A DNA stretch of 33,008 nucleotides from Sphingobacteriales bacterium (GTDB lineage Bacteria > Bacteroidota > Bacteroidia > Sphingobacteriales > Sphingobacteriaceae). Below, one piece after another: positions 7,874 through 17,700 of the stretch (its first letter is position 1; each line of letters opens with the position of its first letter). The notes below the pieces were generated by a model, which saw only the letters and a program-made list of their open reading frames with translations, was not told the DNA's origin and did not search any database. The translations under genes and the position numbers were made by a program. The stretch spans positions 1 to 33,008 of the forward strand of contig CANNIS010000010.1 in assembly GCA_947505035.1 (NCBI GenBank), given 5' to 3'.

Positions 7874-9700
7874 TTATTGAAAGCTTTGCATGTCTGTTAA
7901 CTTTTTATAAGTACCATTCATGCTAATCAATTCTGCATGTTTTCCTTGTTCAATAATTTTACCATCTTGCATTACTACTATTGTATCTGCATGTTGAATA
8001 GTAGATAATCGATGAGCAATTACAATAGAGGTTCTGTTTTGCATTAATTTATGAATGGCATCTTGAACCAATTTTTCGGATTCGGTATCTAATGCAGAAG
8101 TGGCTTCGTCTAAAATTAATATGGGAGGGTTTTTTAATACTGCCCTAGCAATAGATAAGCGCTGACGCTGTCCACCAGAGAGTTTGTCACCTCTGTCGCC
8201 AATATTCGTATCGTAACCATCAGCTAATTTTACAATAAATTCGTCTGCATTGGCAATTTTAGCTGCTGCTATCACTGCTTCTTTACTAGCAGATTTATTT
8301 CCAAATGCAATATTATTGAATATAGTATCATTAAATAAAATAGACTCTTGTGTTACAATGCCCATTAATTGATTTAAATCGTGTAATTTAATTTTTCTAA
8401 TGTCGATACCATCAATTAATATTTGACCGTCTGTAACATCATAAAACCTGGGTAATAAATCGGCCATGGTAGATTTACCAGCACCCGATTGTCCGACTAA
8501 TGCGATCATCTTTCCGGCCTCCACTGTCAAATTAATTTCTTCTAATACTTTGGTATCGGCATATTGGAAACTCACATCTTTGAAAACTATTTGCGCATTT
8601 AAAGCCGTTTTAGCAACCGCATCTTTGTCTTCTACAATATTTATATCTGTTTCTAATACACTAAAAATACGGGCTCCGGAGGCAATGCCTCTTTGAATAT
8701 TAGTTATTGCAGTAGAAATATTTTTAGCAGGGATTAATATCTGAGAATATAAAATTATATAAGTAATAAATTCGCTCGCATTTAATTCTGATTGGTTTTC
8801 TAATACCAAACGACCACCATATAGAATAACTAATACAACAATACTGATGCCTAAAAATTCAGAAATTGGAGAAGCTAATTCTCTTTTATTCCACATTGAT
8901 TTTAAAACACTACGGTATTTATTATTTTGCTGATCAAATTTTTCTCTTACATATTGTTGCGCATTAAACGCTTTTATTATTCTGATGCCAGAAATTGTTT
9001 CTTCAATAATACTTAACATCTCACCCAATAGTCCTTGCCCTACTTCTGCTTCTTTTCTTAATTTTCTAGAAATCCAAGCAATTACGCCTCCAGATATTGG
9101 CAATACCAATAGCGTAAAAAAGGTAAGTTTCACAGACATGCTAAACAGCAGCACCACATAGCCAATGATCATCAGGGGTTCTCTAAATATCACTTGCACC
9201 GAACTAACAACAGAATTTTCTACTTCATTAACATCATTCGATAAACTAGACATGAGATCCCCTTTTCGTTGGCTGTGAAAATAGCCAACCTGTAAAGAAG
9301 TAATTTTTAAAAATAATGCTTCTCTTATATTTTTTACAACATGTGTTCGCATAGAAGTAAGCACTCTTTGCGACCAGTATTTAAATAAATTGGCTAAGAA
9401 AACCGAAACAACAATAACAACACATACAAATTGCAAAGCACCAACTTGACCATAGGTTTTAAAAATACTTGCAAAATAAAAATTAAAAATAGCTTTGAAA
9501 TAGTCGAGATTTAAAGCGAATTCGGGCTTCGCAACAATTGTTACCACTTCCACTTTCTCAAAAATCACATTTAATAAAGGAATCATTAGCGTAAAATTTG
9601 CCAATCCAAAAATCACGGCTAATACGGCAAGTATAAAATACTTTGGTACAAATCGATTAAATGGCTTTGCAAAAGAAAGTAGCTTGAAATAAATCTTCAT
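7874..9700 (-). CDS. ABC exporter, fused permease/ATPase (MsbA-like)
   Basis: 608 residues in the order transmembrane domain then nucleotide-binding domain. Hydrophobic helices lie at about 20-45, 88-105, 172-192, 193-211 and 282-299. The ATPase has Walker A GQSGAGKST (403-411), signature LSGGQRQRL (507-515), Walker B ILILDE (527-532) and switch His563. This is the half-transporter type that acts as a homodimer, like MsbA lipid A flippase and related lipid or drug exporters. The neighbouring glycosyltransferase and the heptose gene further along fit lipid A/LPS export, but the sequence alone cannot separate MsbA from other members. It is divergent from the glycosyltransferase across a 109-nt gap in which I see no clear promoter for this strand. 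Confidence 0.88.
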   Translation of the reverse strand: MKIYFKLLSFAKPFNRFVPKYFILAVLAVIFGLANFTLMIPLLNVIFEKVEVVTIVAKPEFALNLDYFKAIFNFYFASIFKTYGQVGALQFVCVVIVVSVFLANLFKYWSQRVLTSMRTHVVKNIREALFLKITSLQVGYFHSQRKGDLMSSLSNDVNEVENSVVSSVQVIFREPLMIIGYVVLLFSMSVKLTFFTLLVLPISGGVIAWISRKLRKEAEVGQGLLGEMLSIIEETISGIRIIKAFNAQQYVREKFDQQNNKYRSVLKSMWNKRELASPISEFLGISIVVLVILYGGRLVLENQSELNASEFITYIILYSQILIPAKNISTAITNIQRGIASGARIFSVLETDINIVEDKDAVAKTALNAQIVFKDVSFQYADTKVLEEINLTVEAGKMIALVGQSGAGKSTMADLLPRFYDVTDGQILIDGIDIRKIKLHDLNQLMGIVTQESILFNDTIFNNIAFGNKSASKEAVIAAAKIANADEFIVKLADGYDTNIGDRGDKLSGGQRQRLSIARAVLKNPPILILDEATSALDTESEKLVQDAIHKLMQNRTSIVIAHRLSTIQHADTIVVMQDGKIIEQGKHAELISMNGTYKKLTDMQSFQ

Positions 9701-9785
9701 TTAAAAAAGTTTAGGTTAATGGAGGCCTTTAAAGCGTTCCAAAAAACAATGCAATTTAGTATAAATCCACTAATCAGAATAATAC

Positions 9786-9793
9786 TATCTTTG
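9786..9793 (+). promoter_or_regulatory. Candidate -7 box for the glycosyltransferase / rbfA transcript
   Basis: TATCTTTG is a perfect TAnnTTTG element ending 16 nt before the ATG at 9810. No clean TTG sits at the expected -33 distance, so this is a half-supported promoter. Confidence 0.5.
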
Positions 9794-9809
9794 TATATTA
9801 TAAAAATTT

Positions 9810-10631
9810 ATGATTAGCATCATTACTGCCATACATAATCAATTGGAGATGAATGAAATTTTTTGGGAAAACCTGAAAAAGTACACGCATTACCCTTTTG
9901 AGTTAATAATTATTGACAACCACTCCAGCGATGGTAGCAAAGAATTTTTCATTGGAAAAGGTGCTACTGTAATTGCAAACCTGGCTAATTATTCTTATCC
10001 ATACACCCAAAATCAAGGAATTAAAATTGCCACAAACGATATTTTCGCATTTCTAAATAATGATATTATTGTTTCTCCAAACTGGGATCAAAAGATTTTA
10101 GACAGCATGGAAAAAAATAAATTAGATGTTATTACTGTTTGTGGCATTGAAAGAGTAGAAAGCTTAAGAAAAACGTTAAACTTGGGTAGGCGATGGAAGT
10201 TAATAAAAAACTTAACCAGCTTTATTCCAAAAACAAAAAAATTGTTAACCACCATGCATTATTTAATGTATGGTAACTGGGAATCTTTTTCAGCAAAAAG
10301 ATATAAGCAATTTAAAAATAAAATAGTAGAAGGATTTGTAGGAAATAGCGTAATATTTAATAGAAAAGCATTAGATTTATTGGGCTTTTGGGACGAAAGA
10401 ATACAAGGTGCAGATTGGGATTTATACATCAGAAGCAAAAAGAGAGCGCTCGAATTTGCAGATATTAAACCTTGTCATATTGCATTAGATGTGTTCAATC
10501 ATCATTATATAAGATTAACGCAGAAAGCTAAACCTCCTATATTTGCTGATGCGGCAAGCATTATCAAATTAGAAGAAAAATGGACCAAAGAAGAACTTGC
10601 ACTTTATTTAAAAGATAATTTGAGCACTTAA
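9810..10631 (+). CDS. Glycosyltransferase family 2
   Basis: 273 residues with a GT-A fold. It opens directly with strand 1 (MISIITAIHNQ), then IIIDNHSSDGS with Asp36 and Asp41 for nucleotide-sugar binding. The metal-binding DxD equivalent is FLNNDIIV (Asn83-Asn84-Asp85), and an acidic acceptor-side motif follows in FWDERIQGADWDLYIR (residues 193-208). There are no transmembrane segments, so it is a cytoplasmic or membrane-associated enzyme, probably adding a sugar to lipopolysaccharide or another surface glycan. Donor and acceptor cannot be read from sequence. A -7 box lies just upstream, and rbfA follows after 11 nt, an unexpected partner that probably reflects compact packing rather than shared function. 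Confidence 0.88.
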   Translation: MISIITAIHNQLEMNEIFWENLKKYTHYPFELIIIDNHSSDGSKEFFIGKGATVIANLANYSYPYTQNQGIKIATNDIFAFLNNDIIVSPNWDQKILDSMEKNKLDVITVCGIERVESLRKTLNLGRRWKLIKNLTSFIPKTKKLLTTMHYLMYGNWESFSAKRYKQFKNKIVEGFVGNSVIFNRKALDLLGFWDERIQGADWDLYIRSKKRALEFADIKPCHIALDVFNHHYIRLTQKAKPPIFADAASIIKLEEKWTKEELALYLKDNLST

Positions 10632-10642
10632 TAAAATTAAAA

Positions 10643-11047
10643 ATGGAAACAAAACGTCAGCAAAAATTTGCAAGAGTTATACAAAAAGAATTAAGTGAAA
10701 TTTTACAAAAAGAAGGTTGGTCTTTTCATGGCAATAGTATCGTTACGATTACCATGGTGAGAATGAGTCCAGATCTTTCTATTGCAAAAGTTTACCTTAG
10801 TATTTTTAATGCCGAAAACAACGAATTATTATTAAATGAATTACGTGCTAAAGCCAGAGAGATTCGATATAAATTAGGTGAAAAAATACGCAATCAAGTA
10901 CGCGTAATTCCAAGCATCGATTTTTTCATCGACGACTCTATGGAATATGTTTCAAAAATGGAGAAACTTTTTGATGCCATTAATAAGCCCAAAGAAGGCG
11001 AAAACCACACTGAAAGCTCCTCTGAAAACTCCGAAATAGACAATTAA
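10643..11047 (+). CDS. rbfA: 30S ribosome-binding factor A
   Basis: 134 residues. It begins [20 protein letters not shown], the typical first helix of RbfA. The KH-like core follows ([22 protein letters not shown]), then the helix [20 protein letters not shown] and the strand [15 protein letters not shown]. RbfA binds the 30S subunit during late 16S rRNA maturation and cold adaptation. The C-terminus is a polar, serine- and glutamate-rich tail of about 20 residues. It is probably co-transcribed with the glycosyltransferase upstream. Its TAA shares the four bases TTAA with the stop codon of convergent folE, so the two genes overlap by 4 nt with no terminator. Confidence 0.95.
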   Translation: METKRQQKFARVIQKELSEILQKEGWSFHGNSIVTITMVRMSPDLSIAKVYLSIFNAENNELLLNELRAKAREIRYKLGEKIRNQVRVIPSIDFFIDDSMEYVSKMEKLFDAINKPKEGENHTESSSENSEIDN

Positions 11048-11661
11048 ACTAAACTAGTACCTATTAAGTGAATAAATTCTGCACGGGTTTTATCGTTTTT
11101 GAAAGCGCCTGTAAATGCTGAAGTAGTAGTTACCGAATTTTGTTTTTGAATACCACGCATACTCATGCATAAATGTTTACATTCTATTACTACCGCTACA
11201 CCTAATGGATTTAAGGTTTCTTGAATGCAATTAAGAATTTCTGTTGTTAACCTTTCTTGTACTTGTAATCTTCTAGCAAAGGCATCAGCAACTCTAGGAA
11301 TTTTACTTAAGCCTACAATGTGTCCGTTGGGTATATAGGCAATGTGTGCCTTGCCAAAAAATGGCAATAAATGATGTTCGCACAAAGAATAAATTTCGAT
11401 GTCTTTTACAATAACCATTTGAGAATAATCATCTTTAAACATGGCCGATTTTAAAATCTCTGCTGGATTTAGATCATAGCCATGGGTTAAAAATTGCATC
11501 GCTTTTGCAGCACGAGTTGGTGTTTTAAGGATTCCTTCTCTCGAAACATCTTCCCCAATAGTAGTAAGCACCGATGTATAACTTTTTGCTAATTGATCTA
11601 TGCTTTCTTGATTATACTGATCAATTTTTTGGTAGCCTTTTTTGTTTTTTGATTCTTCCAT
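11044..11661 (-). CDS. folE: GTP cyclohydrolase I
   Basis: 205 residues. Converts GTP to 7,8-dihydroneopterin triphosphate, the first step to folate and, in many bacteria, to queuosine precursors. Zinc ligands are visible as Cys94 and His97 in [12 protein letters not shown] and Cys165 in [10 protein letters not shown]. The [20 protein letters not shown] helix and the [16 protein letters not shown] active-site strand are standard. I prefer the ATG at 11661, which leaves 7 nt after the upstream stop; the in-frame start at 11676 is TTG and would overlap that gene. It lies directly behind the PTPS/QueD gene, a functional pairing because FolE's product is the substrate of that family. Type I (zinc-dependent) FolE, not FolE2. 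Confidence 0.95.
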   Translation of the reverse strand: MEESKNKKGYQKIDQYNQESIDQLAKSYTSVLTTIGEDVSREGILKTPTRAAKAMQFLTHGYDLNPAEILKSAMFKDDYSQMVIVKDIEIYSLCEHHLLPFFGKAHIAYIPNGHIVGLSKIPRVADAFARRLQVQERLTTEILNCIQETLNPLGVAVVIECKHLCMSMRGIQKQNSVTTTSAFTGAFKNDKTRAEFIHLIGTSLV

Positions 11662-11668
11662 CGTAAGA

Positions 11669-12079
11669 TTATCCAAAATATTCTACAAAATTATTTTCTG
11701 TTTCATATAATTTTACCGCATGTAATTTTACACCGTCTTTTGCTATATGTGGCAAAAGTTGATTCCAAATTTCGACTGCTAAAACTTCTGTAGAAGCCAA
11801 TTTCCCTTTCATGAAATCAACATCTAAATTAATATTGCAATGGTCAATTTTATCGATTACTTCTCTATTAATAATATCACGCAGGTCTTTTAAATCGACC
11901 ACGAAACCAGTAGTAGGATTAATTTCCCCTTTTACGGTAACAAACAATTCGTAATTGTGCCCATGCCAATTAGGATTAGCACATTTTCCAAACACCGCGG
12001 TGTTTTGTTCTTGTGACCATTCTTCTCTAAATAACTTATGTGCCGCGTTAAAACGCTCTCTTCTTGTAATAAAAACCAT
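11669..12079 (-). CDS. 6-carboxytetrahydropterin / 6-pyruvoyltetrahydropterin synthase family (QueD-like)
   Basis: 136 residues, the usual size of the PTPS/QueD T-fold family. Zinc ligands are His14 (FNAAH) and His39/His41 (WHGHNY), and the catalytic cysteine is Cys33 in FGKCANPN. The late pterin-anchoring glutamate lies in [10 protein letters not shown]. These enzymes act on dihydroneopterin triphosphate, the product of folE immediately downstream. QueD makes 6-carboxytetrahydropterin for queuosine, whereas PTPS makes 6-pyruvoyltetrahydropterin; the motifs do not settle which. No queC or queE is in the window. First gene of a two-gene operon, with a TATATTTG box 19 nt upstream of the ATG. 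Confidence 0.88.
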   Translation of the reverse strand: MVFITRRERFNAAHKLFREEWSQEQNTAVFGKCANPNWHGHNYELFVTVKGEINPTTGFVVDLKDLRDIINREVIDKIDHCNINLDVDFMKGKLASTEVLAVEIWNQLLPHIAKDGVKLHAVKLYETENNFVEYFG

Positions 12080-12098
12080 GTTTTAGCTATATGAATTA

Positions 12099-12106
12099 CA
12101 AATATA
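12099..12106 (-). promoter_or_regulatory. Candidate -7 box for the queD-like / folE operon
   Basis: On the minus strand this reads TATATTTG, a perfect TAnnTTTG element ending 19 nt before the ATG at 12079. I find no TTG at the expected -33 spacing, so support is partial. Confidence 0.45.
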
Positions 12107-12169
12107 AATAAAGCCGGTGCTAATCTGCTAATTGTTGAATAAATTTCCTGCTATTTGCTAATTTCGTGT

Positions 12170-12820
12170 ATGAAGATTTTAATCGTTGCTGCTACCGAAA
12201 TGGAGATTGAGCCAATTAAAAATTTGGTTTCGGTTGATTTAAAAAAATTACATGAATTTAGCTTTTTAATTGCTGGCGTGGGTATGGTTAACACCACCTA
12301 TCATTTAACTAAATTGCTGAGTAAAAATACCTTTGATTTAGCCATTAATATTGGGATAGCTGGCGCATTCGATAGAAAATTAAATATTGGTGACGTATTG
12401 CATATTACATCCGATTTATTTGCTGAAATGGGAGCCGAAGACGATAACTCTTTTTTATCATTGATACAATTAGGTTTACAAACACCTAAAGAATTTCCTT
12501 TTCTATGGGGAGAATTAGTGCCAGAGCAAAATATCATAAGCGAGCAAATAGCCGACATTCAAAAGGTTAGGGCAATAACCGTAAACAAAACACATGGAAA
12601 ATTAAGTAGTATTTTACAAACACAAAATCTATATAATCCACAAACAGAAAGCATGGAAGGTGCTGCTTTTTTCTTTTGCTGCATGAACGAAAAAATTCCA
12701 TGCCTGCAAATTAGAAGCATCTCTAATTATGTTGAAAAAAGAAATAAAGAAAATTGGAATATTTCTTTGGCACTAAAAAATTTACACGCTACGATTCTTG
12801 AATTGCTTGCGAAAATTTAA
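12170..12820 (+). CDS. mqnB: Futalosine hydrolase
   Basis: 216 residues of the purine nucleoside phosphorylase/MTAN fold. It starts MKILIVAATEMEIEPI, has INIGIAGAF for the base/ribose pocket, ESMEGAAFFF (160-169) for ribose binding and RSISNYVEKRN (182-192), the segment that separates futalosine hydrolases from MTA/SAH nucleosidases. It cleaves futalosine to dehypoxanthine futalosine and hypoxanthine in the alternative menaquinone pathway. A second pathway gene, mqnD, lies at 25719-26555, which supports the assignment. I choose the ATG at 12170; the in-frame TTG at 12155 adds five residues without matching the family start. Its stop overlaps that of the convergent permease by 4 nt (TTAA). Confidence 0.9.
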   Translation: MKILIVAATEMEIEPIKNLVSVDLKKLHEFSFLIAGVGMVNTTYHLTKLLSKNTFDLAINIGIAGAFDRKLNIGDVLHITSDLFAEMGAEDDNSFLSLIQLGLQTPKEFPFLWGELVPEQNIISEQIADIQKVRAITVNKTHGKLSSILQTQNLYNPQTESMEGAAFFFCCMNEKIPCLQIRSISNYVEKRNKENWNISLALKNLHATILELLAKI

Positions 12821-14058
12821 TTAGCTACAATTGCCCACCTGATATGGTTACTTGCACTGCTGCTTTGTTTCGCACTGAACCAATTCGCAATAAAAGCAAT
12901 GATAAATACCGTAGCAAAAACCAATAAAAAATCGGTGTAAATGAGTTTAACCGGATACGCTTGAAGATAAGCCCCAGTAGAAGAGTAAATACTAATTAGT
13001 TTGAATTTAGCTTGTAAAATAGCAAAGCCAGCACCTATAAATAATCCGATGAAAGTGCCTAAAAGTGAAATCATCATGCCCTCATAAAAATAGATTTTCT
13101 GAATCTGATTTTTAGTTGCCCCTAAAGTTCTTAAAACTGCAATGTCTTTTTGCTTATCAATAATTAACATGGTCACCGAACCAATAATATTACAAATAGC
13201 AATAATTAAGATAAAAGTTAATACTAAATAAACTGCCCACCTTTCGGTATTCAAAACTTTGTAGAGCGATTCATTTAATTGAAATCTGTTTTTCACGATA
13301 AATTGAGAAGGCAACTTCGATTCCATTATTTTTTGATAAGCTAACATGTCATTCCCATCATTTAAATAGATATCAATACTACTTAATTTATTTTCTTGGG
13401 CAAATAAGTTCTCGGCAAAACCAATAGGAACAAACATCACACGCTCATCCATTTCTTGTTGAACAGCAAAAATACCACTTGCATAAATAGCCGCAGTATT
13501 TAATGAACTTGTGGGATCTAGTGTATTTAAGCGGGAATTTTGCTTTGGCGCTAATACTACAATTTGTTCAATAGGTTGTGTAATATCTATGCCGAGTGCA
13601 TTTTCTATTCCTTTACCTATAACGGCATAGGCTTGTTCGTTTTCTTGTAAAGTAAATGTACCTGCTCTTATAACAGAATCAATTTCTTTAGATTTTAAAT
13701 ATTGCTCGCTAACCCCTCTAAGTGTTGCAAAATATTGTGAATTATTATATTTCAATAAAACATTGTCTTCCAAAACATTTACATAATAATTGATGGCTGG
13801 AGATTGAAATAAATTGGTATCTAAACTATTCTTATTAAATTTTGAACCAACGCTCGGAATTATTTTTAAATCTGGACTTAGCTTTTTAGCATAAATTAAA
13901 TTGAGTTCTTCAAATCCATTAAATACACTTAGAATAAGGAATAAAGCCGCAGTACCAATAGTTACGCCTATTACAGAGATCCAAGAAATCCAGGTAATGG
14001 CATTGGTCGATTTTTTTGCAAATAAATATCGCTTAGCGATGAAAAATTCGGTTCGCAT
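12817..14058 (-). CDS. ABC transporter permease, LolC/LolE (FtsX-like) family
   Basis: 413 residues with the four-helix FtsX/LolC layout: helix 1 at about 22-46, a large periplasmic domain (about 47-272), then helices at about 275-299, 325-349 and 375-394. The N-terminal FFIAKRYLFAKKSTNAITWI and the cytoplasmic loop DKQKDIAVLRTLGATKNQI (about 301-319) are family hallmarks; the latter contacts the ATPase. LolCDE extracts lipoproteins from the inner membrane, so the likely substrate is lipoprotein. No ATPase partner (lolD) is nearby, so it must be encoded elsewhere. It starts 1 nt after the metallo-hydrolase stop and is probably translated from the same transcript. A general FtsX-like permease remains possible. 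Confidence 0.87.
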   Translation of the reverse strand: MRTEFFIAKRYLFAKKSTNAITWISWISVIGVTIGTAALFLILSVFNGFEELNLIYAKKLSPDLKIIPSVGSKFNKNSLDTNLFQSPAINYYVNVLEDNVLLKYNNSQYFATLRGVSEQYLKSKEIDSVIRAGTFTLQENEQAYAVIGKGIENALGIDITQPIEQIVVLAPKQNSRLNTLDPTSSLNTAAIYASGIFAVQQEMDERVMFVPIGFAENLFAQENKLSSIDIYLNDGNDMLAYQKIMESKLPSQFIVKNRFQLNESLYKVLNTERWAVYLVLTFILIIAICNIIGSVTMLIIDKQKDIAVLRTLGATKNQIQKIYFYEGMMISLLGTFIGLFIGAGFAILQAKFKLISIYSSTGAYLQAYPVKLIYTDFLLVFATVFIIAFIANWFSAKQSSSASNHIRWAIVAN

Positions 14059-14059
14059 T

Positions 14060-14698
14060 TTATTGTAAAAATGGATTATGGGTACGCTCTTGTCCTATGG
14101 TAGTAGTTATTCCATGCCCTGCATAAACTTTTGTATCTGCTGGTAAGGTAAATAAATTCGTTTTAATTGATTGAATTAAGGTGTCGTAATTTCCACCTGC
14201 TAAATCTGTTCTGCCAATACTTTTAAAAAACAATACGTCACCAGCAATGATAAATTGTTGCGCTTCACAATAAAAAGAAATACTTCCAGGTGAATGACCT
14301 GGTGTAAAAATAATTGTTAAAATATCTGCCCCTATTTGAATTTGATCTTCGATGGATAAAAAACTATCAGGTTCTTCTGCTGCTTTGTAAACAAAACCGT
14401 AATTACTCGCATAGCTAGGAATTGCTCGCCAAACACTCAATTCCAATTCGTGCATTTCCATTTTTAAACCATATGTTTTTTCTATAAATGCGGCACCCAA
14501 TACATGATCTATATGTGCATGCGTAAAAATCATGCGTTTAACTTGTAATTTATTTGTTTGAATAAAATCAAGAAGCGCTTGTTGCTCTGAGATTTCATAG
14601 CATCCCGGGTCAATAATTATGGCTAATGCATTTTCGTTATAAATCACATAAGTGTTTTCTTGAAATGCATTAAAAGTAAATGCTTTAATAGTTAACAT
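14060..14698 (-). CDS. Metallo-beta-lactamase-fold hydrolase (glyoxalase II-like)
   Basis: 212 residues. The zinc site is complete: THAHIDH (His60, His62, Asp64, His65), His135 in FTPGHSPGS, Asp154 in AGDVLFF and His195 in YAGHG. The protein is shorter than classical glyoxalase II and lacks its C-terminal helical domain, as is usual for the small YcbL-type hydrolases of Bacteroidota. Likely activity: hydrolysis of a thioester or similar bond; substrate not readable. The ATG at 14698 is preferred to an in-frame TTG at 14704, since MLTIKAFTFN matches the family start (strand 1). It heads a two-gene operon with the LolC/E-like permease. Confidence 0.9.
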   Translation of the reverse strand: MLTIKAFTFNAFQENTYVIYNENALAIIIDPGCYEISEQQALLDFIQTNKLQVKRMIFTHAHIDHVLGAAFIEKTYGLKMEMHELELSVWRAIPSYASNYGFVYKAAEEPDSFLSIEDQIQIGADILTIIFTPGHSPGSISFYCEAQQFIIAGDVLFFKSIGRTDLAGGNYDTLIQSIKTNLFTLPADTKVYAGHGITTTIGQERTHNPFLQ

Positions 14699-14782
14699 AT
14701 TCAAAATTTATAGGTTAAAAATAAGCTATTTTATTCGATAGCTGTAAATAAATAACTAAATTCGAATATCTTGTTTTAACCC

Positions 14783-17700
14783 ATGAACCCTATTGTTCGT
14801 TGTATATTATCCTTACTGGTATTAGGCTTTAACCTAATAGGGCTTTGCTATGGTCAGGCACAGGGTACGCAAACCGAATTTGGAAAAAACAGAGTGCAAT
14901 TCAAAGAGTTTCAATGGTTCTATTACCATTCGCCACATTTCGATACTTATTATTATAAAGAAGGAAAAGAATTAGGTGCAATGGTTGGAAGAATAGCCGA
15001 ACAAAATTTAAAAGAGATTGAAAATACTTTAGATTATAAATTAGCAGGTAGAATAGAAATTTTAGCTTATAATAAATTAAGCGATCTAGTACAAACTAAT
15101 TTAGGATTAGTTACCGATCAACAACAAAACATTGGAGGAATTACGCCAATTGTTGGGAATAAATTATTTATTTATTTTGATGGTAATACCGAACATTTAT
15201 ATAAACAAATTAGAGCTGGAATTGCAGAAGTATTAATTAATGAATTATTATACGGTGGCAATTTACAAGAAAAAGTTTCAAACTCAACGCTATTAACACT
15301 TCCAGACTGGTTTATACCTGGTTTAAAATCTTATTTGGCAGACCCTTGGAATGTTGAATTAGACAATGCTCTTAAAGATGGCATATTAAATGGCCGATAT
15401 AAAAAGTTTAATCGAATGGCTAGTACCGATTCGAAAACTGCTGGGCATTCTATTTGGAAATATATTGTAGATAATTTTGGTTCTTCTTCTATATCCAATA
15501 TTATTTACATGACTCGTGTAAACAGAAATGCTGAAAACGGTTTTATTTATATTGTTGGTTTAGACTTTAAAGAACTAGGTGAAGCTTGGCTAAATTTTTA
15601 CAAGAAACAATATATAAATTCAGGTAATGCAACAATAAAAGAAACTAGCCTAAAGCAGTTTGTGCATTTAGGTAAAAAAAGAAATACTACACTAGATTAT
15701 AAAACATTTAAATACAGCCCAGATGGGAAGAAACTAGCTTACTTGATTAATAAAAGTGGTAAAATAAAAGTTTATGTGCTGGATTTAAATACCCAAAAAA
15801 CCAAAAAAGTTTATAAAGCAGGAATTAAAAGTAGCTCTTTTATTTCTGATAATGAAGATGTTACCATTACTTGGCACCCCAGTAGTTTATTGCTAGCCAT
15901 CAGCCACGAACAAAAAAGCATGCCACAAATTAAAGTGCTCAACCTGGCAAACAAAAAAGATAATTATTTAATTAAAATGTACAAGTATGAAAAAATACTT
16001 GATTTAGATTATTCGGCAGATGGGAGAAAATGGGTTTTGTCTGCAGTAAAAAATGGTCAATCCGATCTTTACTTATTTGACATTATGAGTAGAAGAGATG
16101 AACAAATTACCGACGATTGGTTCGACGATTTAAATCCAAGATTTTATGATCGTTCAAATAAAATAGTTTTTAGTTCTAATAGAAATGCTGATACATTACA
16201 TAAAGAAGTTTTTAAAAATTTCCCTATCATTAATAATTACGATTTATTTCTTTTTGATTTAACAAAAACAACAAATGAATGTAAAAGAATAGTGAATACC
16301 CCTTTTGATAATGAAACAAAACCTATTGAATATGCTAAAGATAAAATTGCCTATTTAACAGATCAAAGTGGTATTATCAATAGAAAGATTCTCTCGCTCG
16401 ACTCTGCCATTGCTTATCAATACGATACCACAATATTTTATTACGATACCACTATTGTCGTGTACAAAGACTCCTTTAGCACAACTTCGAATAGTAATTA
16501 TGCTAGAAATATCGACAAACACGATATCAGTAAAAAAAGCAGAATAATCACCGACATGTTGTCTAATAATAATTTAAAATTTGGATTGATAGCTACAGAA
16601 GGGAATACGGATACCAGCCTTAGGACTAATTTTGCAATGAAGAAAAAAACGCAATTGGAAAAAGTGCTATTCAAATTTAACAATCAAAAAAAATTAGCTG
16701 CAATTGCATTATTAGATTCTATTAATAATAGTAGAATAGGAGATTCTTTAGCAGCTATAAAAGATACTGGGCAAATTAATATTCCAATATCTAGCGATTA
16801 CTTTTTTCAAACTACCTTTCCAAGAATAAAAAGTGAAAAAACAATTCCGATAAATATTCAAACGGCAAATGGGAATCAAATTATTTATTTATCAGAAAAG
16901 AAAAGAAAGAAAATCAATAAAGAAAAAAATCTTGACGATTACTTTTCAAAATCTGCACCAATTCCATATTTGCCAAGTTTTTCGACCAGTTATATTGTGA
17001 GTCAAGTTGATAATAGCTTAATTACCAATAGCTACCAACAATTTACAGGTGTCGGACCCATTTACATTAACGCTGCAATAAATGCATTGATAAAAGTGGG
17101 TGCTTCCGATTTATTAGAAGACTATCGTTTTATTGGCGGCTTTAGGTTGTCTGGAAACTTAACCATTCCAGAATATTTTTTGAGTTACGAAAATTTGAAA
17201 AAAAGAATTGACAAACAATTTATTTTTTACAAACAGGGTGGAGATGATTACCAAGGCGTTGGTGCTAATAGAACCAATAGCTATGAATTTAAAAGTATTT
17301 TTAAATATCCATTTAACGAACAAAGTGCTATTAAAACTTCTTTTTTTTATAGAAGAGACGAAAGAATTACTTTAGCAACAGATAGTTTTAGTTTAAACCT
17401 ACCTAATTACAATAGCAACAATATTGGTTTTCGAATAGAATATGTTTATGACAATACCGTTAACAAAGGCTTAAACCTCTATAATGGCAGTAGATACAAG
17501 CTTTACATCGAAGAGTTTTTAGACATAGATCATACAAAAAATAAAATGATCAACGTTGGTTTTGATTTTAGACATTATCAAAAACTAACTCGTCAAATAA
17601 TTTTTGCGGGTAGATTAGCAGGCTCTAGTTCCATTGCAGCACAAAAAGTAATGTACTATTTAGGCGGCGTAGATAGTTGGTTTACGCCTAAGTTTAACAA

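Noticed and set aside
14724-14743. Inverted repeat AGCTAT / ATAGCT in the divergent gap between the metallo-hydrolase and the large barrel protein
   Set aside because: Only 6-bp arms in very AT-rich sequence; expected by chance and not placed against a clear promoter.
16410-16470. Short tandem repeat encoding YDTTI twice in the large barrel protein
   Set aside because: Two imperfect copies in a low-complexity polar stretch; not enough to call a repeat domain.
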